Positions 33,889 to 43,066 of a DNA stretch of 64,000 nt are shown here, piece by piece. The notes below the pieces were generated by a model. That model made no database searches, was not told where the DNA came from, and was given only the letters and a program-made list of their open reading frames with translations. Position numbers and translations under genes: made by a program. Position 1 is the first letter of the stretch; every line of letters starts with the position of its first letter. The DNA lies in NCBI GenBank assembly GCA_963576475.1, contig OY754978.1, positions 1,351,364-1,415,363 of the forward strand, read 5' to 3'. The DNA is from Molanna angustata. Taxonomy: Eukaryota > Arthropoda > Insecta > Trichoptera > Molannidae.

Positions 33889-34118
33889 GACCGCCGCGCG
33901 CCGTGGCACAGTTGGTAAGCCGTTCGGTTTCTGTGCGGGTGTCCTGGGTTCGATTCCCAGCAGAGGAGAAATTTATTTAAATTCATTTCTCACGCAAATA
34001 CTGCTTCTCTGGGCTGGAAACACTGGTTAGTTGGAAGAAATTCCCATACGGCAATAAACTCGCCACTTGCGCAGGGTGCAAGGAAGTGTTCATTATTATT
34101 ATTGTTATTATTAAGAGC
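33889..34118 (+). mobile_element. tRNA-derived SINE A, copy 2
   Basis: Best-preserved copy. CCGTGGCACAGTTGGTAAGC (box A) and GGGTTCGATTCCCAGC (box B) lie about 37 bases apart. Then come the AAATTTATTTAAATTCATTT body, TCTCTGGGCTGGAAACACTG, the LINE-like tail with TTCCCATACGGCAATAAACT and GCCACTTGCGCAGGG, and an (ATT)n end. Confidence 0.9.
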
Positions 34119-34121
34119 CCG

Positions 34122-34233
34122 TTCCCACTTGTCGTGTGTCGTGCGTCTCTTCCCACTTGTCGGATGTCGGGCGTCTGTTCCCGCTTGTCGGATGTCGGGC
34201 GTCTGTTCCCACTTGTCGGATGTCGGGCGGTCT
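34122..34233. repeat. 28-base tandem array, four units
   Basis: Units start at 34122, 34150, 34178 and 34206 with TTCCCACTTGTCGGATGTCG plus GGCGTCTG; the first unit is most diverged. Confidence 0.9.
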
Positions 34234-34605
34234 GGAAAATCGAGGTATTTTTATACTGTTTGAAATTTCGATACAACAAAAATACACTCATCAAACATTC
34301 ATTCATATTTCTATGAAAAATATATATAACAGAAGTAAAATAGCTTCTGTAAGGGAAAATTGAGTGATCAACTTCATATTGATATTGTATGTGTCTCTAT
34401 AAACAAGTGTATTTTTTACTCTCCACTTCTATCTTCCTCAAGGGGTAAGCAGTGAGAACCGAACACCGCATTCTATCTTGACACATTCATCGCCTCATCA
34501 ACATTGATACACTGTCTCATTCATGCTCATCTTGCTAGTAATGCAATTTTACTTTAAATTTCTCAACAGGTATCATGTTGAAAATACATTCGGCAACCCA
34601 CCTTT
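34229..34605. mobile_element. Non-autonomous repeat K with RTE 3' end, copy 2
   Basis: Same order as 15571-15990: GGTCTGGAAAATCGA, ACTTCATATTGATATTGTAT, TTTTTACTCTCCACTTC, then the antisense RTE end (GCAGTGAGAACCGAACACCG, TCTATCTTGACACATTCATC, CTCATTCATGCTCATC) and CTCAACAGGTATCATGT. Confidence 0.65.
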
Positions 34606-34659
34606 GAAGAGTGATTTGTGCCAAGCTGAAGAAAAAATAAAATTTTTGTTAGTGAATGT

Positions 34660-34850
34660 TAAGACTTATAGATTGAAAGCATAATTAAGATATTGCGGAA
34701 TAAACAGGAAGAAAGTTAAGCGATAAGATATGAGACATGCGGATAGAGCTTTTATGTTGGGATAGACATCATATTCATATTGCACCAGACATTTAAAGAA
34801 CACGTGATCGAGTGTTTCCAAGTTTGGCGGGGAGAGTTTGTCGTGCACGA
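34660..34850 (-). pseudogene. LINE ORF2 C-terminal fragment
   Basis: The minus frame contains PPNLETLDHVFFKCLVQYEY and ends SYRLTFFLFIPQYLNYAFNL before a stop near 34666. It parallels the 7538-7771 fragment (ETLDHVFFECP ... FNL-stop), but the first cysteines are lost. Confidence 0.7.
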
Positions 34851-35136
34851 TATCCGACAAGTGTGAACAGCATCATACAAACTCATATGCGAACGAGACA
34901 CGGCACTTTTTTTAACGTGCGTGCGCCGCTGGCAAAACACGTGATAATTCTTGTCGTCGACGATAAAAATCGTTGTCGGATAGGTGTGAAATACTTCATT
35001 TAAAATGTATTGTCACTAGATTACACGACATTTTGTTGTGCCCGACACACGACAAGTGGTAACAGACAGTAAGATTGATTGCATACATGCATGTTCTACT
35101 TTTATGTACGAAAAAGTAACTGCGGTGTCTTACAAA

Positions 35137-35670
35137 TAGTGTCCGATCGAAGGTCAGATTTTAGCCGAAGCCGAATATTTGACTTTTCTAAGAAATTTTA
35201 TAATGATACTCTATAAAAGCATTACAAATGTTGATCCAAGCTGTGGAGGAACAGTTTTATGCAGTAGTAGTAATAAAACTCACAGGTCATCCCAGTAAAC
35301 CCCATGCCATAAAAACTCACCGAGAACCGACCCAGATGATATGGACATGTAATGAGAAGGCAAGAAAAGCATTAGCTCATGTTTCAGTCCAAATACAGAA
35401 CAGATCTTTCTGGCGCCGAAAGTGTGACAGAGCCGACCCTACCTAAAGAAGGGCAAGGAAAAGAAAAATAAGAAACCTAGTTTGAATAAGTTGATCTTCG
35501 TTATTTATTTAAATGAATTTAAATATTTACTATACGTAACAAAACGAATAGGTTTAACTGTTAAAACAATGAAATTTAGCCGATTTTAACTGTATTGAAT
35601 GGAAAATGGTAAACTTCGTTTTTTTTTGTCGAAAGTAGCCGAAGCCCAATGTTCGGCCGGGCACTAGTGA
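35137..35670. mobile_element. MITE with TAGTGYCCG ends, invaded by a LINE tail
   Basis: The left TAGTGTCCGATCGAA and the right TTCGGCCGGGCACTA are inverted, and TAGCCGAAGCC words lie inside both ends. 35220-35480 is an unrelated LINE fragment. Confidence 0.6.
35225..35485 (+). pseudogene. RTE-type LINE C-terminal scrap
   Basis: The plus frame ends QIQNRSFWRRKCDRADPT-stop, matching the W-R-x-R-x-R-A-D-P-T end at 42215-42303 and the reverse-strand end at 21050. The upstream part (MIWTCNEKARKALAHVSV) is too decayed to align. Confidence 0.55.
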
Positions 35671-36470
35671 CCTATATTAAGCTTATCCAACTGTATGTAT
35701 GTAAATATGTGCAATACCTACTATAATAATAATTTTAATACGTTTACTTGAAAACCTTTCTCAAAGATTATTATTTACTCTATAGAAGAATGATATTTTC
35801 ACGCATTCAATTTACTAAAAAATAACAAGGGTGTAAGGTACTTCAGAATGCTTGTATGTATGTATGTTCGAATTATCCAAGATAGATAATTTTCATTGTC
35901 TCGATTCAATCTTGTATTATTATTGTTTATTGTTACACCTCGTGATACATATATTTGCATAATATACACATATTTATGTCACGGGCTGTATCTTTCTTAT
36001 TTATTTGTTTTATTAAAGCTATATTACAATATAAAAAAAAACTTACATATATATTCAACACCTGTATTTCCTAGCTAGTTCAATAGTTAATTTTGAATGG
36101 ATTGTTCCTAGGGATTGCAATTCAGTAGCGTTTTAAATACAGCAGGATTTTTGCGGATTTTTAAAATTGCTGGCTCCAGCAATTTTGGATTTTTAAAAAC
36201 AAATTTGTGTTACATTATATCTAAGTACCTATATTTAAGTCAATTGAAAATGCTATGAATAAGTTATATCTCTCATTAACTGTCGTTATTTTTATTTTTG
36301 TATATCAAGCAAAATATTTATGTGACAAAGACTTTTTTCCGATATTGCTAAAATTCCAAAAGTAACAGAAAATTGTAGGAAAAATGTGTCGTCATAAGAT
36401 CCAATCCATTTTATTATGAAACTCGCCTTTATCACCAGTGGAAACTGAATAGACGCAAAAGTTTCCACTC
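35671..36470. other. Nothing recognised
   Basis: AT-rich noncoding DNA. 36125-36200 repeats TTGCGGATTTTTAAAATTGC / AATTTTGGATTTTTAAAAAC words. Confidence 0.5.
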
Positions 36471-36797
36471 CTGCTGTTACGAAGATCATCAAGTCTGTTC
36501 CGATAGAATGATGAATCACATAGCAAGAAATGAGGACACAAGGAGCGAATTTTATATGAAGAAATATGTCATTAACAGAATGAAAGTGAAAACGCTAAAA
36601 TTGTTTGGCCACTTTAAAAGAATGAATGAAGAACGTCTGACAAAGAAAATATATACAAATCCGAAATGACGTAAGAAAAAGAAACTTTTACAACAGACAA
36701 ACATGAATGTCGATGAGGCGATGGATACTTATCAATATAGAAATATTATGTGGCGCTTGGTTTTCCCGTGTGGGACATGGCGTGGAAATGTATAGGA
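36471..36797 (+). pseudogene. RTE LINE 3' fragment, decayed
   Basis: GAAATGAGGACACAAGGAGC, AACAGAATGAAAGTGAA, TTGTTTGGCCACTTT, AATGAAGAACGTCTGACAAA, AATGTCGATGAGGCGATGGA and GTGTGGGACATGGCGTGG follow the 3' region of the 17.6 kb RTE family. The GRPRK block is deleted. Confidence 0.7.
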
Positions 36798-36989
36798 ATA
36801 CTAATAAGAATTAATATAATTATATAGTAAATGGGTTTACCATTTTTTCATTTTGTCTTTTTTTGATACACGCACTATTATAACTTCTTTACGAAAAAAA
36901 TGGATATTCCAAGCATATTTAAGTAATATCCAAGTAAGAGTTGTTACAATTTTACATGAAATCTTGAGTTATTAATAGCCGAAAAATAT
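36798..36989. other. Nothing recognised
   Basis: AT-rich, noncoding. Confidence 0.5.
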
Positions 36990-37140
36990 GCTGCATCCAG
37001 CAATTGCAATCTCTTATTATGGGTAGTGTAGTTCCTTCTGCGTAGTCCGACAAGCAGCCACTCCGGGGAAGTATGTACATAGCTACAAGCACCACAACGT
37101 TCCCAATGTAGTGGGGTTGGTGACTGCAAAATTCATCTCA
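36990..37140 (+). repeat. Dispersed repeat D, copy 2
   Basis: GTCCGACAAGCAGCCACTCC, GGGGAAGTATGTACATAGCT, ACAAGCACCACAACGTTCCC, AATGTAGTGGGGT; compare GTCTGACGAGCAGCCGCTCC and AATGGAGTGGGGT in 43245-43400. Confidence 0.65.
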
Positions 37141-37737
37141 AAACCTTAAATTATGCCTTAACCCTTATATAGTAACACTATCATGCCGTGTCCCTGGCGA
37201 ATAAAACAAAGAATCGCATACTACTTCAAACTTCAACTACAATAACGCATATTCTGCGTTATTAAGGTACTTTATACCTACCTATTTAAAATGATTCAGT
37301 ATTATTTAAGCTTTTGTATGTTTTCACAATTGTTCCACCCAAGTTTTATAGTACGTTGTTCAACATTTTTAATTAATATTTTATATTTTGTTTGTTTCAG
37401 GTAAGTTAATTGATTTATTTCACTGTCGATGTGCCTTCAATACCTTCCAAACAAAACACCAAAGTAAGTGTACATTGTTTTATTGTGAAAATAACTTTTA
37501 CAAACAACGGACAATTAAGTAGGTAAATAGGAAACATAATTATTTATTTATTACACAAGCTTTGTCAGCTTGAAGAGGGAGGAGATTATGTTTGTATATA
37601 TTATTATGTTATTTTAATATATGTATTTTTTGTATTGTAATAAATAAATAAAATAAATAAATTTTTATACTTCATGTACAGCAAGTGCACAATCTCTTCC
37701 AACCAACTCGAACAACGTGAAGTCTCAAAAGTGAATT
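37141..37737. other. Nothing recognised
   Basis: AT-rich. (AAAT)n at 37640-37665 and TCTTCCAACCAACTCG at 37696 may be LINE-tail remnants. Confidence 0.45.
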
Positions 37738-37856
37738 CAGGGGGGCAAGTCTGGTCAAACAGTAAAATCAAAACCCTTTTGACTATCCATATCATGGTCA
37801 AAATTATCATATGGAGTTTTATAATATCTTAAAATATTTTACAACTTCATATAAAA
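37738..37856. mobile_element. Hairpin MITE J, copy 3 (truncated)
   Basis: The left arm CAGGGGGGCAAGTCTGGTCA, AAATCAAAACCC, CCATATCATGG and the start of the right arm (AACTTCATAT) are present. The distal right arm is missing. Confidence 0.8.
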
Positions 37857-38035
37857 AATTAAAAATAATACAATTGTTGATTTTCGTTTTTATATGTTTG
37901 AACAGGTACCTACATGTTCGAAAAATGTATCCCAAATATTTTATTATAATATAGATGGAGTATACTCCGTGCAAAAAATGAGTCATGGAATATCGCGCGT
38001 TTGACGTTTTGATTTGGTTTGAAGTTATTACCTAT
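37857..38035. other. Short unplaced stretch
   Basis: TACTCCGTGCAAAAAATGAGTCA at 37964-37986 recurs in reverse at 45284-45308. Confidence 0.5.
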
Positions 38036-38410
38036 ACAAAATATTTCCAATCGTTTGTATAAAATAGAGGAGTTTTTATACAAACTATTTCCAATAGTTT
38101 GTATAAAAATACCTTTTATGAATACCTTTTGGTCAGTTTTTATGAAAACTATTTCCTATAGACTAATTATTATTCTTCTTCTTTTATGTAGACATTTGGG
38201 TCATTTATACAAACTATTTCTTGTAGTCTTATTATTATTCTACTTCTTTTATGTAGATCTTTGGGTCAATTATTATAAAAACTATTTTCTATAGTCTTAA
38301 TTCTTCTATTTCTTCTTTTATGTAGACCATGGGGTTATTTTTTTACAAACTATTTCTTATAGTCTTATACTTCTTGTTTTTTTTTATTTAGACTTTTGGG
38401 TTAGTTTTAA
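38036..38410. repeat. ~65-base degenerate tandem array
   Basis: Recurrent units of ACAAACTATTTCYTATAGTC, TTATTATTCT, TTCTTTTATGTAGAC and WTTGGGTYA start near 38145, 38210, 38278 and 38350. Shorter related words (TACAAACTATTTCCAATAG, TTTGTATAAAA) precede them from 38040. Confidence 0.75.
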
Positions 38411-38449
38411 GTCTAATAGTGTATTGTGCATAAATATTATAAACGATAT

Positions 38450-38858
38450 GCACATTTGATGAAAATACATAAGAACGAATGGGATGTGATCAACACAATA
38501 ATCTTTTCAATACTTTGTTTAATCAAATTTAAACCATTTCTATCATCCTATATTGCTTTATTTTCAATATCTACACTTTTGATTTCGATGACAATATATA
38601 AAAATGGGGGTTGTGGCCAAAACTACATTATTTACATACAACGTTGATAATCAGTCATATTTAAAACCATTTCCCGTAATCCATGTGTGCAGAAATTGTA
38701 TATAGGTACTTTATTCACACTTGATAGCAATATATAAAAACGAATGGGTTGTTGCCAACACTTGAGCATTTTACAATGCTTTAACTCAATCATATTTCAA
38801 ACCACTTTTCATAGCCCGATTTTGCAAAAAAAATTGTAACAATGTTATAAAAACGATT
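38450..38858. repeat. ~137-base tandem triplication next to HINE
   Basis: Three diverged units begin near 38461, 38591 and 38728. Each contains ATATATAAAAACGAATGGG-like, TTGTGGCCAA/TTGTTGCCAACA, AATCAnATTTnAAACCA and a TTGTAT/TTGTAAC end. The third abuts the HINE 5' end. Confidence 0.65.
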
Positions 38859-38861
38859 GCT

Positions 38862-39901
38862 TATCCAACTGTCGATTTGTTCAGGAGAACTTTGTTCTCT
38901 TAACATATCGACAATGTATCAAGCCAGAATACGCGAGAATTGTATGGAGAGGTCTACTTTTTTCACGGCTTTTCCAACTTTGAAGTCAAAAAACACCAAC
39001 TTAGAGGCTTCGCAGCATATATGTTCCATACACGGATTTACTCAGAATTCGGAGTAGAACATTTCGTGTGTCTGTGTGTGTGTGTGTGTCTGTGTGTGTG
39101 TGTGTCTGTGTGTGTGTCTGTGTGTCCGTCCCCCCCTTATAACTTTTGATCCGCTCAATTTACAGAGCCTAAAATTTCAGAATATATAAACAGTTACAGG
39201 CCTACAAAACTTTTATACTCGGAATTTTGAATTTTTGTTTCAGTCAGGGGTTATCAACTTTTGAATTTTTATTTTATTTTTCCATATATCTCAGAAACCA
39301 TAAACGCTAGAACGCTGAAAATTGGTACAAACATAGACAAATACAAAATCTCAAATGAGTTTTTTCAAAAAAATTCCAGGGTTTCTCAAACATTTTTTAT
39401 TAAGAAAAATATTTTTTTTATGATAAATTTATGAGTTTAACTGCCTATATTTCCAAAACTTTTACAATTATCAAAAAAAGCCGAAACACCCCAACTAGAT
39501 AATTTAATTTTCTATAAAAAATATTAACATTGTTGTAGAAGATCTCAATTTTTTTTTAACAATTTTTTTAAAAATTGAATTTAGTGACGACATCGCTTCA
39601 TACATTTTGTATGGCAGTCGCCTATACACAATATGTAAGAAGACTTAATAGTTTGATACTTCATCTCCAAACATACATACATACCATCATGCTATTTGCA
39701 TATTCTGGGTAGGAAAAAAGGAACTTCCTCCAAACTATCCTATCTTGACATACATACCTACATAATATATGTTGTATAGAAAACAAAATATCTGAAAATA
39801 TTCAATAATTTTTATTTATGGGTTTATAGTTTGGTACATATTCTTCAACTATACATACTATCGCTATCGACAGTTGGATCTCATGTGTTACATGCAACTA
39901 G
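38862..39901 (+). mobile_element. Helitron/Helentron-like non-autonomous element (HINE), full-length
   Basis: The 5' end is ATCCAACTGTCGA (38863-38875) and its exact inverse TCGACAGTTGGAT lies at 39867-39879, about 20 bases before the 3' end. After that comes a small hairpin CATGT-GTT-ACATG and the terminus CAACTAG followed by T. There is a (GT)n/C-run tract at 39060-39135. No protein is encoded. One terminal and one subterminal inverted repeat, a microsatellite core, a 3' stem-loop, a CTAG end and T on both flanks are the described architecture of HINE/DINE-1-like relatives of Helentrons. An antisense RTE 3' end is embedded at 39670-39780. Other copies: 42751-43066, 43632-44459, 53040-54009 (reverse), and a fragment at 31308. 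Confidence 0.8.
39060..39135. repeat. (GT)n microsatellite and C-run inside HINE
   Basis: GTGTGT runs interrupted by CTGT, ending CCGTCCCCCCCTTATAACTT. The equivalent position in other copies is a C-run or (AC)n. Confidence 0.85.
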
Positions 39902-40184
39902 TTCCTACATAAAATATTTTTACATTATACTTTGGCTTCCTTTTGGATTAGACACAACTGGTATATTATTTAAAACAAAAACAGTGCCTGAAGTAGACCA
40001 GACCTATGGAGTTACATAATAAGTACGGGCATATCGATTCGTCGTCAAACTATTAAATTTCAAACAACATTTGTACGCTGTTTGTTTAAAGGTTTTCATT
40101 ATAGTTTTGTTGTGCGGAATGGTGCTGGGCTGGCGTCTTCGTGTCGTCCTTTTGAATCAAAAAATATACTTATAATGTGGAACA
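39902..40184. other. Nothing recognised
   Basis: Noncoding; part of a 141-codon plus frame (40082-40507) that I attribute to the antisense of repeat D. Confidence 0.45.
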
Positions 40185-40520
40185 TAACACTCTTATTTAC
40201 AGTTCTTTATTTTCTTCTTCTCTATGGAGAACGTGGGTTTACCTCTGGCGGGACAGTGAATTCCTCGTGGTATATTGCTCTCCGCTATATATGGAGTTCG
40301 GGACCGCTCCATACTGTTTTTGATTGGAATTTCGCTGTCCATTGTGAGCGATATAGAGCTTGTAACTGTAGGTCTGTTCTTCCCCGGAGCGGCTGCTCGC
40401 CGGACGACACATGGAACTACTTATCAAGCATATTTCATACCACCATCCTTAGAAGGCCAACCTCAATCGTGGTTGTCCACCGAATCGAAGCTTGGATCAA
40501 GTACTGACAAGCCGCTGGCG
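40185..40520 (-). repeat. Dispersed repeat D, copy 3 (longest)
   Basis: The minus strand has GCGGCTTGTCAGTACTTGAT, CCAAG, GGTGGTATGAAATATGCTTG, GTCGTCCGGCGAGCAGCCGC and TCCGGGGAAGAACAG in the same order as the copies at 32.6, 37.0 and 43.3 kb. Its lower AT content creates long open frames on both strands (141 plus, 62 minus). The repeated nature argues against a host gene. A decayed LINE segment is possible. Confidence 0.6.
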
Positions 40521-41039
40521 GTACACGGGCCTTCCTGTTTATATGATCCTTCAAATATCGTCTTCTGACTCGGTCTCACAGGTGCTCCTAATCTCCTCTT
40601 TCCTCTGATTTAGTTGTAGTCGTGTCGGCTCTTGTTTATACAGCGTATGCCATTGTTCTTATTGCATTTTCATCTTCTTTTGTCTTCCGTGTAATGGTAG
40701 GTTTGTCTCGTTTTGTGATTATGTTGACCCTGACTACCGCCCACAACTAATTGGATAAACAAAGTTTGTCCGAGTCGCAACTCTCTGATCGGTTTGTGGT
40801 TCCTGTGCAGATATCGACTTTTGATATAATACCATTTATCGTGCTTTTAATTATAAATGTCACAACGGCATGCCTAGCTTCACCAATAATTTATATTAAT
40901 TAATACAATTATTTTATCTCAAAATATTCTCTCGATATTTTACCATTTAACTTACATCCCAAATATCTATAATTAAAAACTATATTTACTCCTTACAATG
41001 TGTGACGATTTCGTTATTTAAATAGATAATAATTTATAA
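40521..41039. other. Nothing recognised
   Basis: 40560-40800 is GC-richer and may continue repeat D or a LINE, but I cannot align it. The rest is AT-rich. Confidence 0.4.
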
Positions 41040-41397
41040 ATTCATTAAAATAACATAACTTTTTTTTATTTCCACTTATTTATTCACATTCCACAACTAT
41101 GTAGTTTCAAGAACTACCGTTCTCTTCTTTAGGTGGGTTTAAACTAAAAACTAATTTAGTGTGGTGTGTGGCAGTGTCATGGGTATAGCGGGAGGTGAGG
41201 GTGGCAGTATCATGGGTATAACGGGAACATGGATAATAATGGTGAAGTGTTGGGTTGTGTCTGGTTGTTAATTATTTTCTTGTGATTGTTTATGGCTTAA
41301 ACCCACCTGAAGAAGAGAAAGGTAGTTCTTGATACTAGTTGTGGAATAAAAATAAATAAGTGGAAATAAACAAAGTTATACTGTTATTTTAATGAAT
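41040..41397. mobile_element. Fold-back element with ~110-base arms
   Basis: Left arm 41040-41150 (ATTCATTAAAATAACA, TTTCCACTTATTTATTC, ATTCCACAACTA, CAAGAACTACC, TTCTCTTCTTTAGGTGGGTT) is the inverse of the right arm 41286-41397 with few differences. The centre holds a 33-base direct repeat, two units of GTGGCAGTRTCATGGGTATA. No coding capacity. Confidence 0.85.
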
Positions 41398-41399
41398 TA

Positions 41400-41641
41400 T
41401 TAAAATTAATTTCCACAATGTAAACGCCTTTACCTTAAAATATTTGTTTTTGTTTTTTTTTTCTTATTACTTTTTTCTGCTATCTTTATTTATTTTGTAA
41501 TGTGATTAACTTATTGCCATAGTACACATTGTTTTGTATAATTAACATTTACTACTGCTGGTTGGAATAAATTGCCATTAGGCAATAAGCCCGCCAGTGT
41601 ACTAATTATATGTACAAAACATTAAATAAAATAAATAAATA
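41400..41641 (+). mobile_element. LINE 3' tail
   Basis: TGGTTGGAATAAATTGCCAT, TAGGCAATAAGCCCGCCAGT, ATTATATGTACAAAAC and (AAAT)n. The ATTGCC/GGCAAT pair forms the hairpin shared with the 9.5 and 50.9 kb tails and with SINE A. Confidence 0.7.
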
Positions 41642-42214
41642 TTAGATAGTAATTTCTTTGCAAATATGTTATTCTCAGCTGATTTTATGGAGAGGCGTCC
41701 TTATAAGTGTTGTTGTTTGTACAGTCCTTTCGAAGATTATCGGGATAAAGTTTAAACTCATTACAATTTAAATAGATTATTTGCCATTTTTTTGACAATG
41801 ATAGATTAGATTTTTTCAGGCACTTTTCAAACAACTTCATTTATTATAATTTGCATTTGTTTCTTACCTAAATGAAAGTTTATTTCGTTCTGTGGAAGAA
41901 GCGGTCGCTTCGAAACCGGCCCTAAAGTGTATTATAACAAAGAAAACTAATATCTTTAATCGTCTTTTTCCGACCATTGTAGAGCGTTTGCAGTTGGAAT
42001 TTTGAATTTGTTGGTTGGTTGGGCGCATCAAGTTTATTGTGAATATTATAATATTATATCGTTCAACATCAGTCCACGTGGCTTATCCTTGAACGTCTCT
42101 GAATATACAAACAGCGGTACCCCTCTACACTTCAGCTCTGGAATAAGTCCAACTTGGTTTACGTTCTGCTTTTAGGTGAAATAATGTTGTTTAGTGTACC
42201 CACATCCCAACCCC
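41642..42214. other. Nothing recognised
   Basis: AT-rich noncoding DNA. The GCGGTCGCTTCGAAACCGGC motif at 41904 is a small palindromic patch. Confidence 0.45.
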
Positions 42215-42303
42215 GACAATACAAAACAGATCATCGTGGCGCCAAAGGATTAGGAGAGCCGACCCTACCTAAAGTGGGATAAGGCAAAGAAGAAGAAGAA
42301 GTG
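42215..42303 (+). pseudogene. RTE-type LINE, extreme 3' end
   Basis: AAAACAGATCATCGTGGCGCCAAAGGATTAGGAGAGCC encodes NRSSWRQRIRRADPT-stop, then GGATAAGGCAAAGAAGAAGA ends in a (GAA)n tail. Same end as the 21.0 and 35.4 kb fragments. Confidence 0.65.
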
Positions 42304-42493
42304 TACGACTTGCTTGAATGTATTAGTCAAAAAACAACTCGGATTTTCCTTAATATATTTTTCCCATTTCAGTACATTCACAGTTGGAACTCTGACATTT
42401 TCCCAGCAAGATAGAGTGAGATTGAATTTTCATTTATTGGTTTTAAATTGTCAATACTGACGGTATTTAAGGTCTAGAACACCACTATACTAG

Positions 42494-42749
42494 GGGTCGT
42501 ATTACAAGAGTTATTTGAGAAAAATGTATTAATAAAAAGGTAAGGTCCCATATTGATAGAATACCGCTTACGGGACCTCAACCTTTTCTTCATCTTCATA
42601 CATATCATCACGCCATTTCCCTATTTGGGGTAGGCAGAGAGAACCGAACGCCAGACTCCTCTCTCTTGACACACATTCCTCGCTTCATTCATGTCCATAC
42701 ATCGTCTCATACGGGCTACATTATTTTTAAATAACTCCTGTAATACGAC
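42494..42749. mobile_element. Harbinger-like MITE N, copy 1, with RTE insertion
   Basis: GGGTCGTATTACAAGAGTTA and TTTGAGAAAA at the left mirror TTTTTAAATAACTCCTGTAA and TACGAC at the right. Between them, after CTTACGGGACCTCAACCTTTTC, an RTE 3' end is inserted. The empty counterpart is at 45911-46061. Confidence 0.75.
42592..42718 (-). pseudogene. RTE LINE 3' end inserted in MITE N
   Basis: CATACATATCATCACGCCAT, TTGGGGTAGGCAGAGAGAAC, CGAACGCCAGACTCCTCTCT and CATACATCGTCTCATACGGG are the antisense of the last ~125 bases of the 17.6 kb RTE. Confidence 0.85.
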
Positions 42750-42750
42750 G

Positions 42751-43066
42751 TGTGTTCGTCCCCCCTATTAACTTTTGATCCGCTCAATTAACAGAGCCGA
42801 AAATTTCAGAATATTTAAGAAGACTTAATAGTTCGATATTTAATCTCCATACCACAACATGTTGTTTTCATATTCTGGGTAGGAAAAAAGGACTGACCTT
42901 CATACTATCCTATCTTGACATACATACCTACATATGTTGTATAGAATACAAAATATCTTAAAATATTAAATAATTTGTATTTATGGGTTTTTAGTTTGGT
43001 ACTTATTCTTCAACTATGCATACTATCGCTATCGACAGTTGGATCTCATATGTTACATGAAACTAG
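42751..43066 (+). mobile_element. HINE, 5'-truncated copy
   Basis: From TGTGTTCGTCCCCCC and TTTTGATCCGCTCAATTAAC to the antisense RTE piece (TGGGTAGGAAAAAAGGACTG), ATCGACAGTTGGATCTCATA and TGTTACATGAAACTAG followed by T. It abuts MITE N. Confidence 0.8.

Larger units (their letters stand above)
34119..35069. mobile_element. Element with minisatellite-type inverted ends (composite)
   Basis: The left end CGTTCCCACTTGTCGTGTGT is the inverse of the right-end ACACGACAAGTGGTAACAG (35048-35066). Similar words occur inverted at 34855-34870 (ATCCGACAAGTGTGAACAG). The left end continues as a 28-base array. Inside lie repeat K and a LINE fragment, so the element has been invaded, or the inverted words are partly independent. 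Confidence 0.5.

Noticed and set aside
33889..33965. Possible tRNA gene from box A and box B
   Set aside because: The same head is fused to the same body in several copies and the acceptor arm does not fold; it is a SINE head.
40082..40507. 141-codon plus-strand ORF, the longest frame in the window
   Set aside because: It lies over dispersed repeat D, which recurs three more times; the protein matches no family I know and the other strand and frame are also open.
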